From NCBI GenBank assembly GCA_015062115.1, contig SUVG01000002.1:62001-126000 (forward strand): 64,000 nt of DNA, written 5' to 3'. Position numbers and translations under genes: made by a program. Source of the DNA: Elusimicrobium sp. (GTDB lineage: Bacteria > Elusimicrobiota > Elusimicrobia > Elusimicrobiales > Elusimicrobiaceae). The notes beneath the pieces are model-generated. The model was not told the origin of the DNA and ran no database searches. It saw nothing but the letters and a program-made list of their open reading frames with translations. This document shows positions 33,601 to 41,280 of this stretch, one piece after another. Positions within the stretch are counted from its first letter, which is position 1. Each line of letters begins with the position of its first letter.

Positions 33601-35082
33601 GAAACGGAGTTCGTCATTGGCAAAATAATTATAGATAGTAGCCAACTGATCGGAAAGTTCCTTCATCTGCTCAGAATCCAAACCGTAATCTTCAATAGAT
33701 AGATAGTGAGTAGATTGCAACGGATAGAATAAATCTACCACGCGTGCCGCCAGCATGGCCTGCGTGTGAGGGTCTACCTGTGGAGTGTTACAGTAAAATA
33801 CATTTGTCCCGGACAAATCTTCCGGGTTAAAGGTGGGGCATGTGTGTTGTTTTTCTACCAATTTCCCGACAGCTTCCAACGCAAAAATGCGCACCGGGAT
33901 GGAATATTTTTTCGGGCTGCTCATGTCCACCAAAGAGTTTATTATTGCCCGTGTATTGATATCCTTGGAGTACTTTGCCGTCTGGTACATGCTCTGCATT
34001 ACCTGGTAAAAAAGCGAAGAATAAGGTTGTTCAAATTTGGGATTGCGTTTAGAAGGGCCTTCATCAAACATATCCACGATACTCTTAGGATCTGCTTTTC
34101 CGGTAAACAAAAAGAACATAGTGGCATAATCAGCCGTTAAGAGCAAGAGCTGAAAATCGGTAGAGTCGGCTTTCGGGTTTTTGGCTTTGTAGTCTTTTAT
34201 TTCCTGAAAGAAACGATTTTTCATCCCTTCATAAATATCTTTTTCTCTAATGTTTGTGATAAAATCGGCTCTGGCTTGTTTGGCCCAGGCTTCGTTCATG
34301 GCTTTTAATTTTGGGGCCATTTCAATATCGTAAACGGTATTTCTTTTCAACTTTGCTGCTGCTTCGTCATAGTTTTTAATCTGTATGGAAACCAAAAATT
34401 CCTTCAACGGGTCTTCTTCCCCGATTGCTTGGTAAAACTCATGAATTTTCCACAAAGCAATACGCAAGGACCCTCTCGCCATTACATCATTAACTGTAGA
34501 AGGGGTAGCCTTTTCCCCTTGGATATAATCTAATCGGTGCATCATGCGAAGTTGTACACGGGGGAGTAAATCCAAAAGGCCGGCTTTGGTTTCTTCGTCT
34601 AAAGAAGACGTGTCGAAAGCTTCTATAGAGTTCCCAAACACTTCTGTGGCATAGGCCGTGCTGAGATAATGCCCTTGGTCATAGATGTAGGGGTCAATCA
34701 TATCGACCAATTGGTCTAAAGTAAAATCGGGAGATTTTATTTTTTGCAATACATCTTCGCCGTCCGGATAGCCGATACGGGCATAACCGGGGCGTTGGCG
34801 TTCAAAATTTTCTTTGGCGACTCCCTGTGTGTGCAATTCTTCCATGGCCGCGTAGATTTCTTCCATGGTTTCGGCTTCATCATATTTTTGAAGGGCCGCT
34901 TCCAATTGGTCTTCTTGTTCTTGGGCTTTGCGTTGGGCTTCCTCTGCTTGTTGTTGAAGGGTGGCCAACATGTCCGCTTGAGAAGGTTTAGCCGATGCGG
35001 CTTGCGCCCATACAGACGGGGAAGGAAGCAGGCAGTTCAGGGTAAAAACAGCCAACATGACGCGGCAAAAAATAGATTTCAT
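30631..35082 (-). CDS. Giant exported protein with an embedded J-domain
   Basis: A 1,483-residue protein I cannot assign to a named family. Counting from ATG 35082 (behind AGGAGA; an ATG 24 nt upstream is less well placed): residues 1-27 are a signal peptide ending SVWAQA; 30-70 are a Gln/Glu-rich coiled coil; to about 480 a helical domain with Cys pairs (HTCPTF...FYCNT, NCSN...TECRDYY) that could form disulfides; around 590-650 hydrophobic and basic stretches; 838-900 a complete J-domain with YYKVLGV and the HPD motif (866-868) that stimulates Hsp70 ATPase; 960-1040 another hydrophobic segment; and from about 1150 to 1450 four roughly 80-residue helical repeats. An exported protein with an HPD motif is puzzling since DnaK is cytoplasmic; either the J-domain has another job or part of the protein faces the cytoplasm. 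Confidence 0.82.
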   Translation of the reverse strand: MKSIFCRVMLAVFTLNCLLPSPSVWAQAASAKPSQADMLATLQQQAEEAQRKAQEQEDQLEAALQKYDEAETMEEIYAAMEELHTQGVAKENFERQRPGYARIGYPDGEDVLQKIKSPDFTLDQLVDMIDPYIYDQGHYLSTAYATEVFGNSIEAFDTSSLDEETKAGLLDLLPRVQLRMMHRLDYIQGEKATPSTVNDVMARGSLRIALWKIHEFYQAIGEEDPLKEFLVSIQIKNYDEAAAKLKRNTVYDIEMAPKLKAMNEAWAKQARADFITNIREKDIYEGMKNRFFQEIKDYKAKNPKADSTDFQLLLLTADYATMFFLFTGKADPKSIVDMFDEGPSKRNPKFEQPYSSLFYQVMQSMYQTAKYSKDINTRAIINSLVDMSSPKKYSIPVRIFALEAVGKLVEKQHTCPTFNPEDLSGTNVFYCNTPQVDPHTQAMLAARVVDLFYPLQSTHYLSIEDYGLDSEQMKELSDQLATIYNYFANDELRFRQGVKSNCSNIAYDTNGNIRVLNSGTSVPRILPSNAPNTTECRDYYGKLKLITYGGLGRDSNGRWHMMHLNNGYNSKKKEDEHMALFARLAGEALLWYVGGELIGIAWRASKGTVLALGPMAKAAKTARKGRKLQAAAVQLKKSVRYQNVVHNMGKTGQTLVYTHAAKVANPGNLPVLASEVASATATTTKVVTSTRVLKNRKFFQFLRSPKAPITQIEIGAHVPGLQYTGARVAESAMPRLSKGIRNYDDWKFFTRNLVDGAGNPVKWSEFNLVSSWTPTGLTNATVRQLQNEDELLFATYKGLNQGKFNYWAHTADGWVRVDAATFGKMGKELKAIEAAVPDYYKVLGVKPTASAREVKQTYRNLVKTLHPDKNPADKALIYKINEAWSVLGDAAKRTAYDAKFMAQGGAVGESVFGLSQAENGFSLAITRDLGASPKAGWGKGFDPVQAHKGLGFNAANWTENYTYQLTGHLATSGQLDILASNLLTSTQFWRGYTGNLLFFGAWRALDAATYHLGFKDWLVNRQTADHQAELNKYGDLFKPQEPADNAAADNGLELYNKVAAAVQDNSEGYFIVAPIILARRGLSNIGIGNMSFLSDKDKALYESAANRMRLNNAIVEGNEAKNKEVIRQTYEAAMTETGPEFRQFLQQQFAGLPNGNALADKWVDGYRAEMQAIYESEVDDTAKYNQMNQAIGKWTDELHGMYTQSLYAAVQENTSEEVKMQLFFQFMALPDAMAQIEKWQKDFKQEADFVYTSSKTNEEKLNALNEVMSRYYGKIDEMNKQASRIAIDNHAETYKDYVEQWAAQAAMYDPENGEKEVRKIWEEYFQKFDALMKSAKSEEDKMNEWNTLLEEYSHRSNTYLNGLIPADQQGYGAYAEDPAAADAPVLDWEEAALAEINSIELEVEQIVATWSELLKKEAKAAAATFVQKATAVVNGEGTNEDKQVQVLALFEELNAALEAVNLKQQRNDELLPPSESDGNTQAY

Positions 35083-35120
35083 AGAATCTCCTATTAAATA
35101 AAACAAAAGGGTATATTTCT

Positions 35121-35148
35121 ATTATATCGTTTTTTCGTCTATTTTCCA
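35121..35148 (-). promoter_or_regulatory. Promoter of the J-domain gene
   Basis: On the minus strand TGGAAA (35143-35148) and TATAAT (35121-35126) are 16 bp apart, giving a leader of about 32 nt with AGGAG before the ATG. Confidence 0.55.
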
Positions 35149-35175
35149 GTCATAAAAGGCCTATTTTTACATAGA

Positions 35176-35206
35176 AAAAGGGCCCACGAAAAAAGTGGGC
35201 CCTTTT
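35176..35206 (-). terminator. Terminator of phoH
   Basis: AAAAGGGCCCAC pairs with GTGGGCCCTTTT around a 7-nt loop, followed by T residues on the minus strand, just after the phoH stop. Confidence 0.9.
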
Positions 35207-35220
35207 GGTGGTATTTTTTA

Positions 35221-36546
35221 TTACAGTAATTTAGAGGCAAGATCCGCCAAGCGGCTGCGTTCCGTTTTGGTGAAAGTGATATGCCCGTAGGACTTTTGCC
35301 CTTTCAAACGATCCACCAAATAGGTAAGCCCGTTGGATTCCACATCCAAGTACGGCGTATCAATTTGGTAAGGATCCCCGGTTACCACCACTTTGGTTCC
35401 GTCTCCCGCACGGGTAAGAATCGTTTTCATTTCATGCGGAGTGAGGTTTTGTGCATCGTCCACAATCATGTATTGGCCGGGTAAACTTCTGCCGCGCATG
35501 TGCGTAACGGAAGCGATTTCGATTTTTCCGCTATCCAGCAGGTAATGGGCTTTTTCTTCGCCTTCGTCCGGGTTTTTCCGGTCGGCGAGGAAGGCCAAGT
35601 TATCGTAAATGGCGCCCATCCAGGCTTCCAATTTTTCTTCCTTCGTACCGGGCAGGAACCCTAAATCTTTCCCTACGGGTACAATGGAGCGGCACACCAC
35701 CAAGCGGCGGTAGGCATTTTCGTCCATGGTGCGCTGCAAGCCGGTGGCCAGGGTGATTAAGGTCTTACCCGTACCGGCCGTGCCGACGAGGGTTACAATA
35801 TCTAAACTGTCGTCCAGCAATAATTCCATGGCAAAGCGTTGTTCTTTGTTAAGCGGTTTGATGCCCCAAGCCATTGGTTCTTGCGAGGATAACGGGCGGA
35901 GCACACACTCGCCGTTATTGGATACACGCCCGATAGCCGATTTTTTACTGCCGTCATTGGTTTTGAGAATAATAAACTGGTTAGGAAAGAAAAGAGTAGG
36001 GTCCATGGCCAGTTGTTTATCGCGATAGAAGGCATCTATCTGTTCGGAGGAAACTTCCACTTCCGACACGCCGGTGTAAAGTTCGTCCACGTTTACTTTA
36101 TCGGAAGTATAGTCTTGTGCAAAAAGCCCCAAAGCCTCGGCTTTTAGGCGCATGTTAATATCTTTGGTTACTACAAAAACAGGGGAAGCATTTTTTTTAT
36201 AAGACCCTTCTTTTTTCCCCAAGGTATAGGCAATGTTGAGAATCGCGTTGTCTGCTTTGTTAAAAGCCATGGATTGCGGCAAGGCGGAAGGTTTATCCAT
36301 TTCGATTTTTAAGGTTCCGCCCTTGGGCAACTTGACCCCTTCGTTCAGGCGCCCCAATTTGCGCATTTCGTCCAAGGCGCGGGAAACCATGCGGGCATTT
36401 TTACCGCGGGTGTCTCCTTCGCTCTTAAAAGCATCAAGTTCTTCGATGACAGCCATTGGAATAATAATGTCGTTATCCTCAAAGGCGTGTAGGCAGTTGA
36501 CGTCGTGCAAAAGCACGTTCGTGTCCAGAATAAATGTTTTTTTCAT
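35221..36546 (-). CDS. PIN domain - PhoH ATPase fusion (PhoH2)
   Basis: A 441-residue protein with an N-terminal PIN nuclease domain (FILDTNVLLHD with the first catalytic Asp, IIPMAVIEELDAFK, and a later Asp in VFVVTKDINMRLKA) joined to a C-terminal PhoH ATPase (Walker A GTAGTGKTLI, Walker B YMIVDDAQNLTPHEMKTILTR, VVVTGDPYQIDTPYLD). PhoH2 proteins in other bacteria are sequence-specific RNA unwinding and cleaving enzymes. No small vapB-like antitoxin gene is adjacent. AGAGAGG precedes ATG 36546; a promoter lies at 36586-36613. Confidence 0.94.
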   Translation of the reverse strand: MKKTFILDTNVLLHDVNCLHAFEDNDIIIPMAVIEELDAFKSEGDTRGKNARMVSRALDEMRKLGRLNEGVKLPKGGTLKIEMDKPSALPQSMAFNKADNAILNIAYTLGKKEGSYKKNASPVFVVTKDINMRLKAEALGLFAQDYTSDKVNVDELYTGVSEVEVSSEQIDAFYRDKQLAMDPTLFFPNQFIILKTNDGSKKSAIGRVSNNGECVLRPLSSQEPMAWGIKPLNKEQRFAMELLLDDSLDIVTLVGTAGTGKTLITLATGLQRTMDENAYRRLVVCRSIVPVGKDLGFLPGTKEEKLEAWMGAIYDNLAFLADRKNPDEGEEKAHYLLDSGKIEIASVTHMRGRSLPGQYMIVDDAQNLTPHEMKTILTRAGDGTKVVVTGDPYQIDTPYLDVESNGLTYLVDRLKGQKSYGHITFTKTERSRLADLASKLL

Positions 36547-36585
36547 AACGGCCTCTCTTTTTTATGTAGGGTCCTTCTACTTTTT

Positions 36586-36613
36586 ATTATACGCACATTA
36601 CCGACGAAATCAA
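36586..36613 (-). promoter_or_regulatory. Promoter of phoH
   Basis: TTGATT (36608-36613) and TATAAT (36586-36591) on the minus strand, 16 bp apart. Confidence 0.65.
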
Positions 36614-36664
36614 GCCCTTTTTCAAATAAATTTTTTTTGCCGATACCCATTTTGGTAGGAAATT

Positions 36665-36682
36665 GCTATAAATATATATATG
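36665..36682 (+). promoter_or_regulatory. Candidate leaderless promoter of the GH57 gene
   Basis: TGCTATAAA (36664-36672) is an extended -10, followed by seven A/T bases and ATG 36680. The nearest purine-rich site, TAGGAAA (36656-36662), is too far upstream to be a ribosome site. Confidence 0.48.
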
Positions 36683-39046
36683 AAATATCTTTGTATCCAC
36701 GGACATTTTTATCAGCCTCCCCGCGAAAACGCTTGGTTGGAGGCCATTGAATTGCAAGACAGCGCTGCTCCGTATCACGATTGGAACCAACGCATTTGTG
36801 CGGAGTGCTACTCCCCTAATGCGCTGGCTCGGGTACTTAACGAGAAAAAAGAATTGACCGACCTGACCAGCAACTATGCCCGCATCAGTTTTAACTTCGG
36901 GCCGACGCTTTTATCGTGGATGGAAAAAACGGAGCCGGAGGTTTATCAGGCTGTTTTAGAGGCTGACAAACAAAGCCAAGAGCGTTTTTCCGGACACGGA
37001 AGTGCTATTGCCCAAGCATACAACCACATGATTTTGCCCCTGGCCAATGCACATGATAAAGAAACCCAAATCAAATGGGGTATTTACGATTTTAAGAAAC
37101 GCTTTGGAAGAGAACCCGAGGCTTTGTGGCTGGCTGAAACGGCCTGTAATACCGAAACGCTTTGTGCATTGGCCGATGCCGGCATGAAGTATGTTATTTT
37201 GGCGCCCGGTCAATGTGCCCGTGTGCGCAAAATCGGCGAAAAAACCTGGCAGGAAGTCGGCGCGGGGGTGGACCCTAAGCGTGCGTATTTATGTAATTTA
37301 CCCAACGGTAAAAAAATCGCACTTTTCTTTTACGACGGGCCGATTTCGCAAGGGATTGCTTTTTCGGATACTTTATCTTCCGGAGAGAAATTTGCTTCCC
37401 GCTTATTAAGTACTTACAACTCTTCTGCCGAAGCACAACTTATGCATATCGCCACTGACGGAGAAACTTACGGACATCACCAAAAGTTTGCCGAAATGGC
37501 GCTTGCTTACTGTTTGAAAAAAGTGGAAGAAAACCCCGAAGTGGAACTTACCGTGTATGGGGAGTTTTTGGAAAAACACCCGCCTACCTACGAAGCACAA
37601 ATCGTGGAAAATTCTTCCTGGAGTTGTTTCCACGGAGTGGAACGCTGGCGTTCCGATTGCGGGTGCAATTCGGGTCGTCCGGGTTGGCACCAAAAATGGC
37701 GCGGGCCTTTGCGTGCCGCTTTGGACTTTGTGCGGGACGAACTGATTAAAACTTTTGAAACCAAAGGACGCGAATATTTCAAAGACCCTTGGGCTGCCCG
37801 TAACGATTATATTGAACTAATCTTGGATAGAAGCCTGGACGCGCAGCACCGCTTTTTCTTGCGCCATGCTACCGAGCAAGCGTGGGTAGATCGCCCGACG
37901 GCTTTAATGCTGTTGGAAATGCAACGCAATGCCATGTTGATGTACACCAGTTGCGGTTGGTTTTTTGATGAAATCAGCGGGATAGAAACCGTGCAGATTA
38001 TGCAGTATGCCGCGCGTGCGTTGGAATTAAACCGCGTGGTAACGGGGAAAGACCACGAGCCGGCTTTTATCGAAAAATTGGCCGAAGCTCCCAGCAATAT
38101 CAAGGAACTTAAGAACGGTGCCATTACTTACGAGCGTTATGTAAAGCCGCAGGTAACTCCTATCGAAAAAATTGCCTTGGAACATGTTGTTTCTTTGTTG
38201 GCAGACGAAACGGTCAATCCCAAAAAAGCATATGAGTGCGAGGTTCTTTCTTACGAGCCGCACAAATTTTCGGCTCCGGGTGCCCACTTGTGCTTTGGGG
38301 AAATAACCCTCAAATCTACCGTTACTTTATTGGAACGAAAAATGCAGTTTGCCGTTTTCCAAAGAGGTACGGCGGAAGCGGTTTGTGCCGCAGGGCCGGA
38401 CGGTTCTTTGAATAAAGCGGAAGTGTTTGTTCAATTGGAAAAATTATTCCAAGAAACAAAATACGAGGAGTGTTCTTCTTATATTCGCAAAAAATTTGAA
38501 AAACATTATCCGTTGGTATCCATGTTCCGTGATGTTCGCCGAAAAGTATTGGACTTAACTTTGCGCAAAATGGACGAACAGACCGACCAAGCCTTCTCCA
38601 AACTTTTTGAAGAACAGTACCCTGTGGCTCGCGGATTACAGCAGTTGGGAGCCCCGGTTCCGGCGCCTTTTTTGCAGGTGGCGGAATTTGTGCTTTCGCT
38701 TGATTTGAAAGCGGCGATTCGTGCTTCGCAGGTAGATGTGAACGCCATCGAACAGTTAATGGAAGATGTCAAAACTTTGGGGTTAGATGTTTCCAAAGGT
38801 TCGGTAAACGATGCCGTAACGGAAAAACTGACTCTGTTGGCTTTTGCCTTTGCGCGTAATCCGGCCGATATGCAAACTTCCTTGAGACTGGTGGAGTTTT
38901 TGAATTATGCGGAAATTTTCGGGTTTAACCCGGATACGGTAAAAGCCCAACAGTTTGTATTCTTGGGAATGCAAACTTTGGGGAAAGAGACCAAGAAAAA
39001 GGATATTCTCCGTGCGTTGGCCCGCAAACTAAAGATCGCCCTTTAG
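36680..39046 (+). CDS. GH57 family glycosidase with DUF3536
   Basis: A 788-residue enzyme of the GH57/DUF3536 family. The opening YLCIHGHFYQPPRENAWLE is the family's first conserved region; the retaining catalytic pair is probably Glu153 (WLAETACN) and Asp260 (ATDGETYGHH). A long C-terminal helical DUF3536 region follows (about 390-788). GH57 members act on alpha-glucans (amylase, branching or transferase activities); this subfamily is uncharacterised. No signal peptide, so it acts in the cytoplasm, perhaps with GlgP. The start has a -10-like box rather than a ribosome site. Confidence 0.9.
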   Translation: MKYLCIHGHFYQPPRENAWLEAIELQDSAAPYHDWNQRICAECYSPNALARVLNEKKELTDLTSNYARISFNFGPTLLSWMEKTEPEVYQAVLEADKQSQERFSGHGSAIAQAYNHMILPLANAHDKETQIKWGIYDFKKRFGREPEALWLAETACNTETLCALADAGMKYVILAPGQCARVRKIGEKTWQEVGAGVDPKRAYLCNLPNGKKIALFFYDGPISQGIAFSDTLSSGEKFASRLLSTYNSSAEAQLMHIATDGETYGHHQKFAEMALAYCLKKVEENPEVELTVYGEFLEKHPPTYEAQIVENSSWSCFHGVERWRSDCGCNSGRPGWHQKWRGPLRAALDFVRDELIKTFETKGREYFKDPWAARNDYIELILDRSLDAQHRFFLRHATEQAWVDRPTALMLLEMQRNAMLMYTSCGWFFDEISGIETVQIMQYAARALELNRVVTGKDHEPAFIEKLAEAPSNIKELKNGAITYERYVKPQVTPIEKIALEHVVSLLADETVNPKKAYECEVLSYEPHKFSAPGAHLCFGEITLKSTVTLLERKMQFAVFQRGTAEAVCAAGPDGSLNKAEVFVQLEKLFQETKYEECSSYIRKKFEKHYPLVSMFRDVRRKVLDLTLRKMDEQTDQAFSKLFEEQYPVARGLQQLGAPVPAPFLQVAEFVLSLDLKAAIRASQVDVNAIEQLMEDVKTLGLDVSKGSVNDAVTEKLTLLAFAFARNPADMQTSLRLVEFLNYAEIFGFNPDTVKAQQFVFLGMQTLGKETKKKDILRALARKLKIAL

Positions 39047-39065
39047 TAACAAAACAAAACTATAT

Positions 39066-39096
39066 TAAAAAGCCCCCGTTTACAGCGGGGGCTTTT
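39066..39096. terminator. Bidirectional terminator containing the stop codon of the Sel1 gene
   Basis: AAAAGCCCCCG (39068-39078) pairs with CGGGGGCTTTT (39086-39096). The stop codon of the convergent Sel1 gene (39080-39082) lies in the loop, so the minus-strand message ends with its last codons in the right arm. Confidence 0.85.
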
Positions 39097-39703
39097 CGGT
39101 TAGTTTAATTTTTTTCAGAGCTGCTACCTTGGCTTTGGCTCTCGGTTCGTCTTGTTGCGCGGCTAGTAAGTAATAGTGGAGGGCTTTCTTGTCATCTTTT
39201 TCCGTGCCGGTGCCGCGTTCATATAAATCGCCGGTAAAGGTTTGGGCCAGCGGACTTTTTTCATCAGCGGCTTTTTTCATAATTTCAAAGCCTTGTTCGG
39301 GGTTTTTTTCTGTCCCGATGCCGTCCAAATAACAGATAGCCAAATTGATGCGGGCTTCAAAATCGCCCTGTTCGGCGGCGGCCCGATACCACTTAAAGGC
39401 TTTTTCTTCGTTTTTTTCGCAACCTTCTCCCGCGTTGTGCAGTCCCGCTACTGCTACTTGGGCGCGGATATGTCCGCCGCGGGCGGCCGTATCAAACCAG
39501 TTAAAGGCTTGGAAGGGGTCTTGCGGTGTTTTTTTACCTTGATAATAGAGTAACCCCAACTTATATTGGGCTTCCGTATCTCCTGCGGCCGCCTTTTTAA
39601 GGAGAGTCTTTACCGGGTTGTACGTATATTTACGCAGGAAAAAAAGAGCCAGTGCCAAGACAAATAAAATAGCAACGGCAGTGCGCGTTTCAAGCATTTG
39701 CAT
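39080..39703 (-). CDS. Sel1-repeat protein, membrane anchored
   Basis: A 207-residue protein: N-terminal membrane helix (TAVAILFVLALALFFL), then about four to five Sel1 repeats (36-residue helical pairs with A-x-x-G-x-x-x-A-Q and L-G-x-x-Y-x-x-G-x-G), for example YKLGLLYYQGKKTPQDPFQA and LAICYLDGIGTEKNPEQGFE. Sel1 proteins are protein-interaction scaffolds. Start chosen at ATG 39703 behind GAGGAGGAA; the preceding gene's stop overlaps it in TAATG. Paralogue of its upstream neighbour. Confidence 0.82.
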   Translation of the reverse strand: MQMLETRTAVAILFVLALALFFLRKYTYNPVKTLLKKAAAGDTEAQYKLGLLYYQGKKTPQDPFQAFNWFDTAARGGHIRAQVAVAGLHNAGEGCEKNEEKAFKWYRAAAEQGDFEARINLAICYLDGIGTEKNPEQGFEIMKKAADEKSPLAQTFTGDLYERGTGTEKDDKKALHYYLLAAQQDEPRAKAKVAALKKIKLTEKPPL

Positions 39704-40614
39704 TAGTAAAATTCCTCCTCGCGGGGTATGGAAGTTTTTTCTTGGGATAATTTTTTCCACTTGTCGGCGAATAATTTATTGGGTGCGGTGCCGATTCCGT
39801 TTTCATACAAAACAGCCAGATAGGCTTGTGCCTCTTTTACGCCGTTTTTGGCGGCTTGGCGCGTCCAACGGAAGGTTTGATAATCGCTTTTGGGCGTTCC
39901 GTAGGCTTGGGCATACCATTGGGCTACTTGCCATTGGGCGGTGCGCAGATTTTTTTGTGCCGCCAACAACATATATTGGAAGGCGAGGCCTTTGTTTTGT
40001 TCGGCTTCGTATAAACGGGCCAAGTGATATTGCGCCCGGCGGAAGTGCATATCCGCCGCTTGTTTGATAAGTTCTTTGGCTTGTTTCGGTTGGGTTTCTA
40101 GCAGAGCTAATCCTTTTTTCAAAGCCGCGGGGGCAACCCCGTTTCGGGCGGCATAATCCAGCAGGCGGGCGGCTTCTTGTTCGTTTTTTTCCGTTCCCAA
40201 TCCTTGTTCGTACATAAGAGAGAGTTTGAAAGAGGCGTGAGGGTTGGCGTTATGCGCCAGTTGCTTAAAAAGCAGAAAGGCTTTCTGTTCGTTTTTCTTT
40301 ACTCCGCGTCCGCTTAAAAGCATAGAGGCTTGAAAATAAAGGGCCCGTTCGCTGCCTTTTTTGGCGGCTTTCTTGAAGTATTTGTAGGCTTTTTTATAGT
40401 TTTGAGGAGTGCCTTTGCCCCGGTAGTGGTGCCAGGCCAAATCAAAAAGGGAGTGAATATCTCCGCCGCGGGCTTCGCGTCTTACCTGTTTGAAGGTATG
40501 GCGTTGCAGGCGGTACTCCTCTTGCCGGGCGGCTTTTTCGGCGGCCTCTTCTGCAGTAAATCCCCAAAGAGGAATTAGCAGAAAAAGAGCGGTTAAAAAG
40601 AATCTTTTTTTCAT
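39703..40614 (-). CDS. Sel1-repeat protein, exported
   Basis: A 303-residue protein with a signal peptide (MKKRFFLTALFLLIPLWGFTA) and about six Sel1 repeats (such as FDLAWHHYRGKGTPQNYKKAY and FKLSLMYEQGLGTEKNEQEA). A periplasmic scaffold or adaptor is likely. ATGA overlap with lolD upstream and TAATG overlap with the next Sel1 gene indicate a tightly coupled lolC-lolD-sel1-sel1 operon, so a role near the lipoprotein-export machinery is conceivable. Confidence 0.83.
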   Translation of the reverse strand: MKKRFFLTALFLLIPLWGFTAEEAAEKAARQEEYRLQRHTFKQVRREARGGDIHSLFDLAWHHYRGKGTPQNYKKAYKYFKKAAKKGSERALYFQASMLLSGRGVKKNEQKAFLLFKQLAHNANPHASFKLSLMYEQGLGTEKNEQEAARLLDYAARNGVAPAALKKGLALLETQPKQAKELIKQAADMHFRRAQYHLARLYEAEQNKGLAFQYMLLAAQKNLRTAQWQVAQWYAQAYGTPKSDYQTFRWTRQAAKNGVKEAQAYLAVLYENGIGTAPNKLFADKWKKLSQEKTSIPREEEFY

Positions 40615-41276
40615 TTTGTTTTAACCAATTTTCGGTTTTCTAAGGTTAGCACTTCGTCTGCATAATCGGCGGCATGGGCATCGTGCGTAACCATAACAAC
40701 GGTTAAATTTTTTTCGCGGCTCATGCGTGCGAAATCTTCAAATACTTGCAATTTGCGTGCCGCGTCCAAGTTTCCGGTGGGTTCGTCCGCCAGCAAAATG
40801 GGCGGTTCGTTGCGTAAGGCACGGGCAATGCTGGCGCGTTGTTTTTCTCCGCCGGAAAGATCGGCCGGGAGTTTGTGAATCATGTTTCCAAGGCCAAATT
40901 TTTCCAAGAGTTCTCGGGCTTTTTTGGGGTCGGGATTTCCGCGCATCAGTGCGGGCATATCCACATTTTCCAACAAAGAAAATTCCGGAAGCAATCCGTC
41001 AAACTGAAAAACAAATCCCATTTTCGCAAGGCGTAAAGCAGAACGGGCGGCTTCCGTTTTGAGCGCGGTAATTTCCTGCCCGTCCACCAGAATCTTGCCC
41101 GCAGTGGGGGCATCTAACAGGGCAATCAGGTTCAGTAATGTGCTTTTGCCCGAACCGCTAGGCCCCAATAAAACGGTAAATTTTCCGCGACGAAGCGTGA
41201 GGGAAACATCTTCCAATACGCAAAGATTTTCTCCGCCTTGATCGTAAACTTTTGTTAAGTGTTGTAATTCAATCAT
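40611..41276 (-). CDS. lolD: Lipoprotein-releasing ABC transporter ATPase LolD
   Basis: A 221-residue ABC ATPase: Walker A LGPSGSGKST (38-47), Q-loop FVFQFDGLLPEFSLLENV, signature LSGGEKQR, Walker B ILLADEPTGNLD and H-loop VMVTHD. The LLPEFSLLENV segment is typical of LolD/MacB-type ATPases. It energises release of outer-membrane lipoproteins from the inner membrane with LolC. I choose ATG 41276, 4 nt after the lolC stop; the longer frame to 41351 lies inside lolC. Confidence 0.93.
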   Translation of the reverse strand: MIELQHLTKVYDQGGENLCVLEDVSLTLRRGKFTVLLGPSGSGKSTLLNLIALLDAPTAGKILVDGQEITALKTEAARSALRLAKMGFVFQFDGLLPEFSLLENVDMPALMRGNPDPKKARELLEKFGLGNMIHKLPADLSGGEKQRASIARALRNEPPILLADEPTGNLDAARKLQVFEDFARMSREKNLTVVMVTHDAHAADYADEVLTLENRKLVKTK

Positions 41277-41280
41277 AAAA

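Noticed and set aside
35221-36546. VapBC-like toxin-antitoxin locus at the PIN-PhoH gene
   Set aside because: No small antitoxin frame lies upstream; the 130-bp gap to the GH57 gene holds only promoters.
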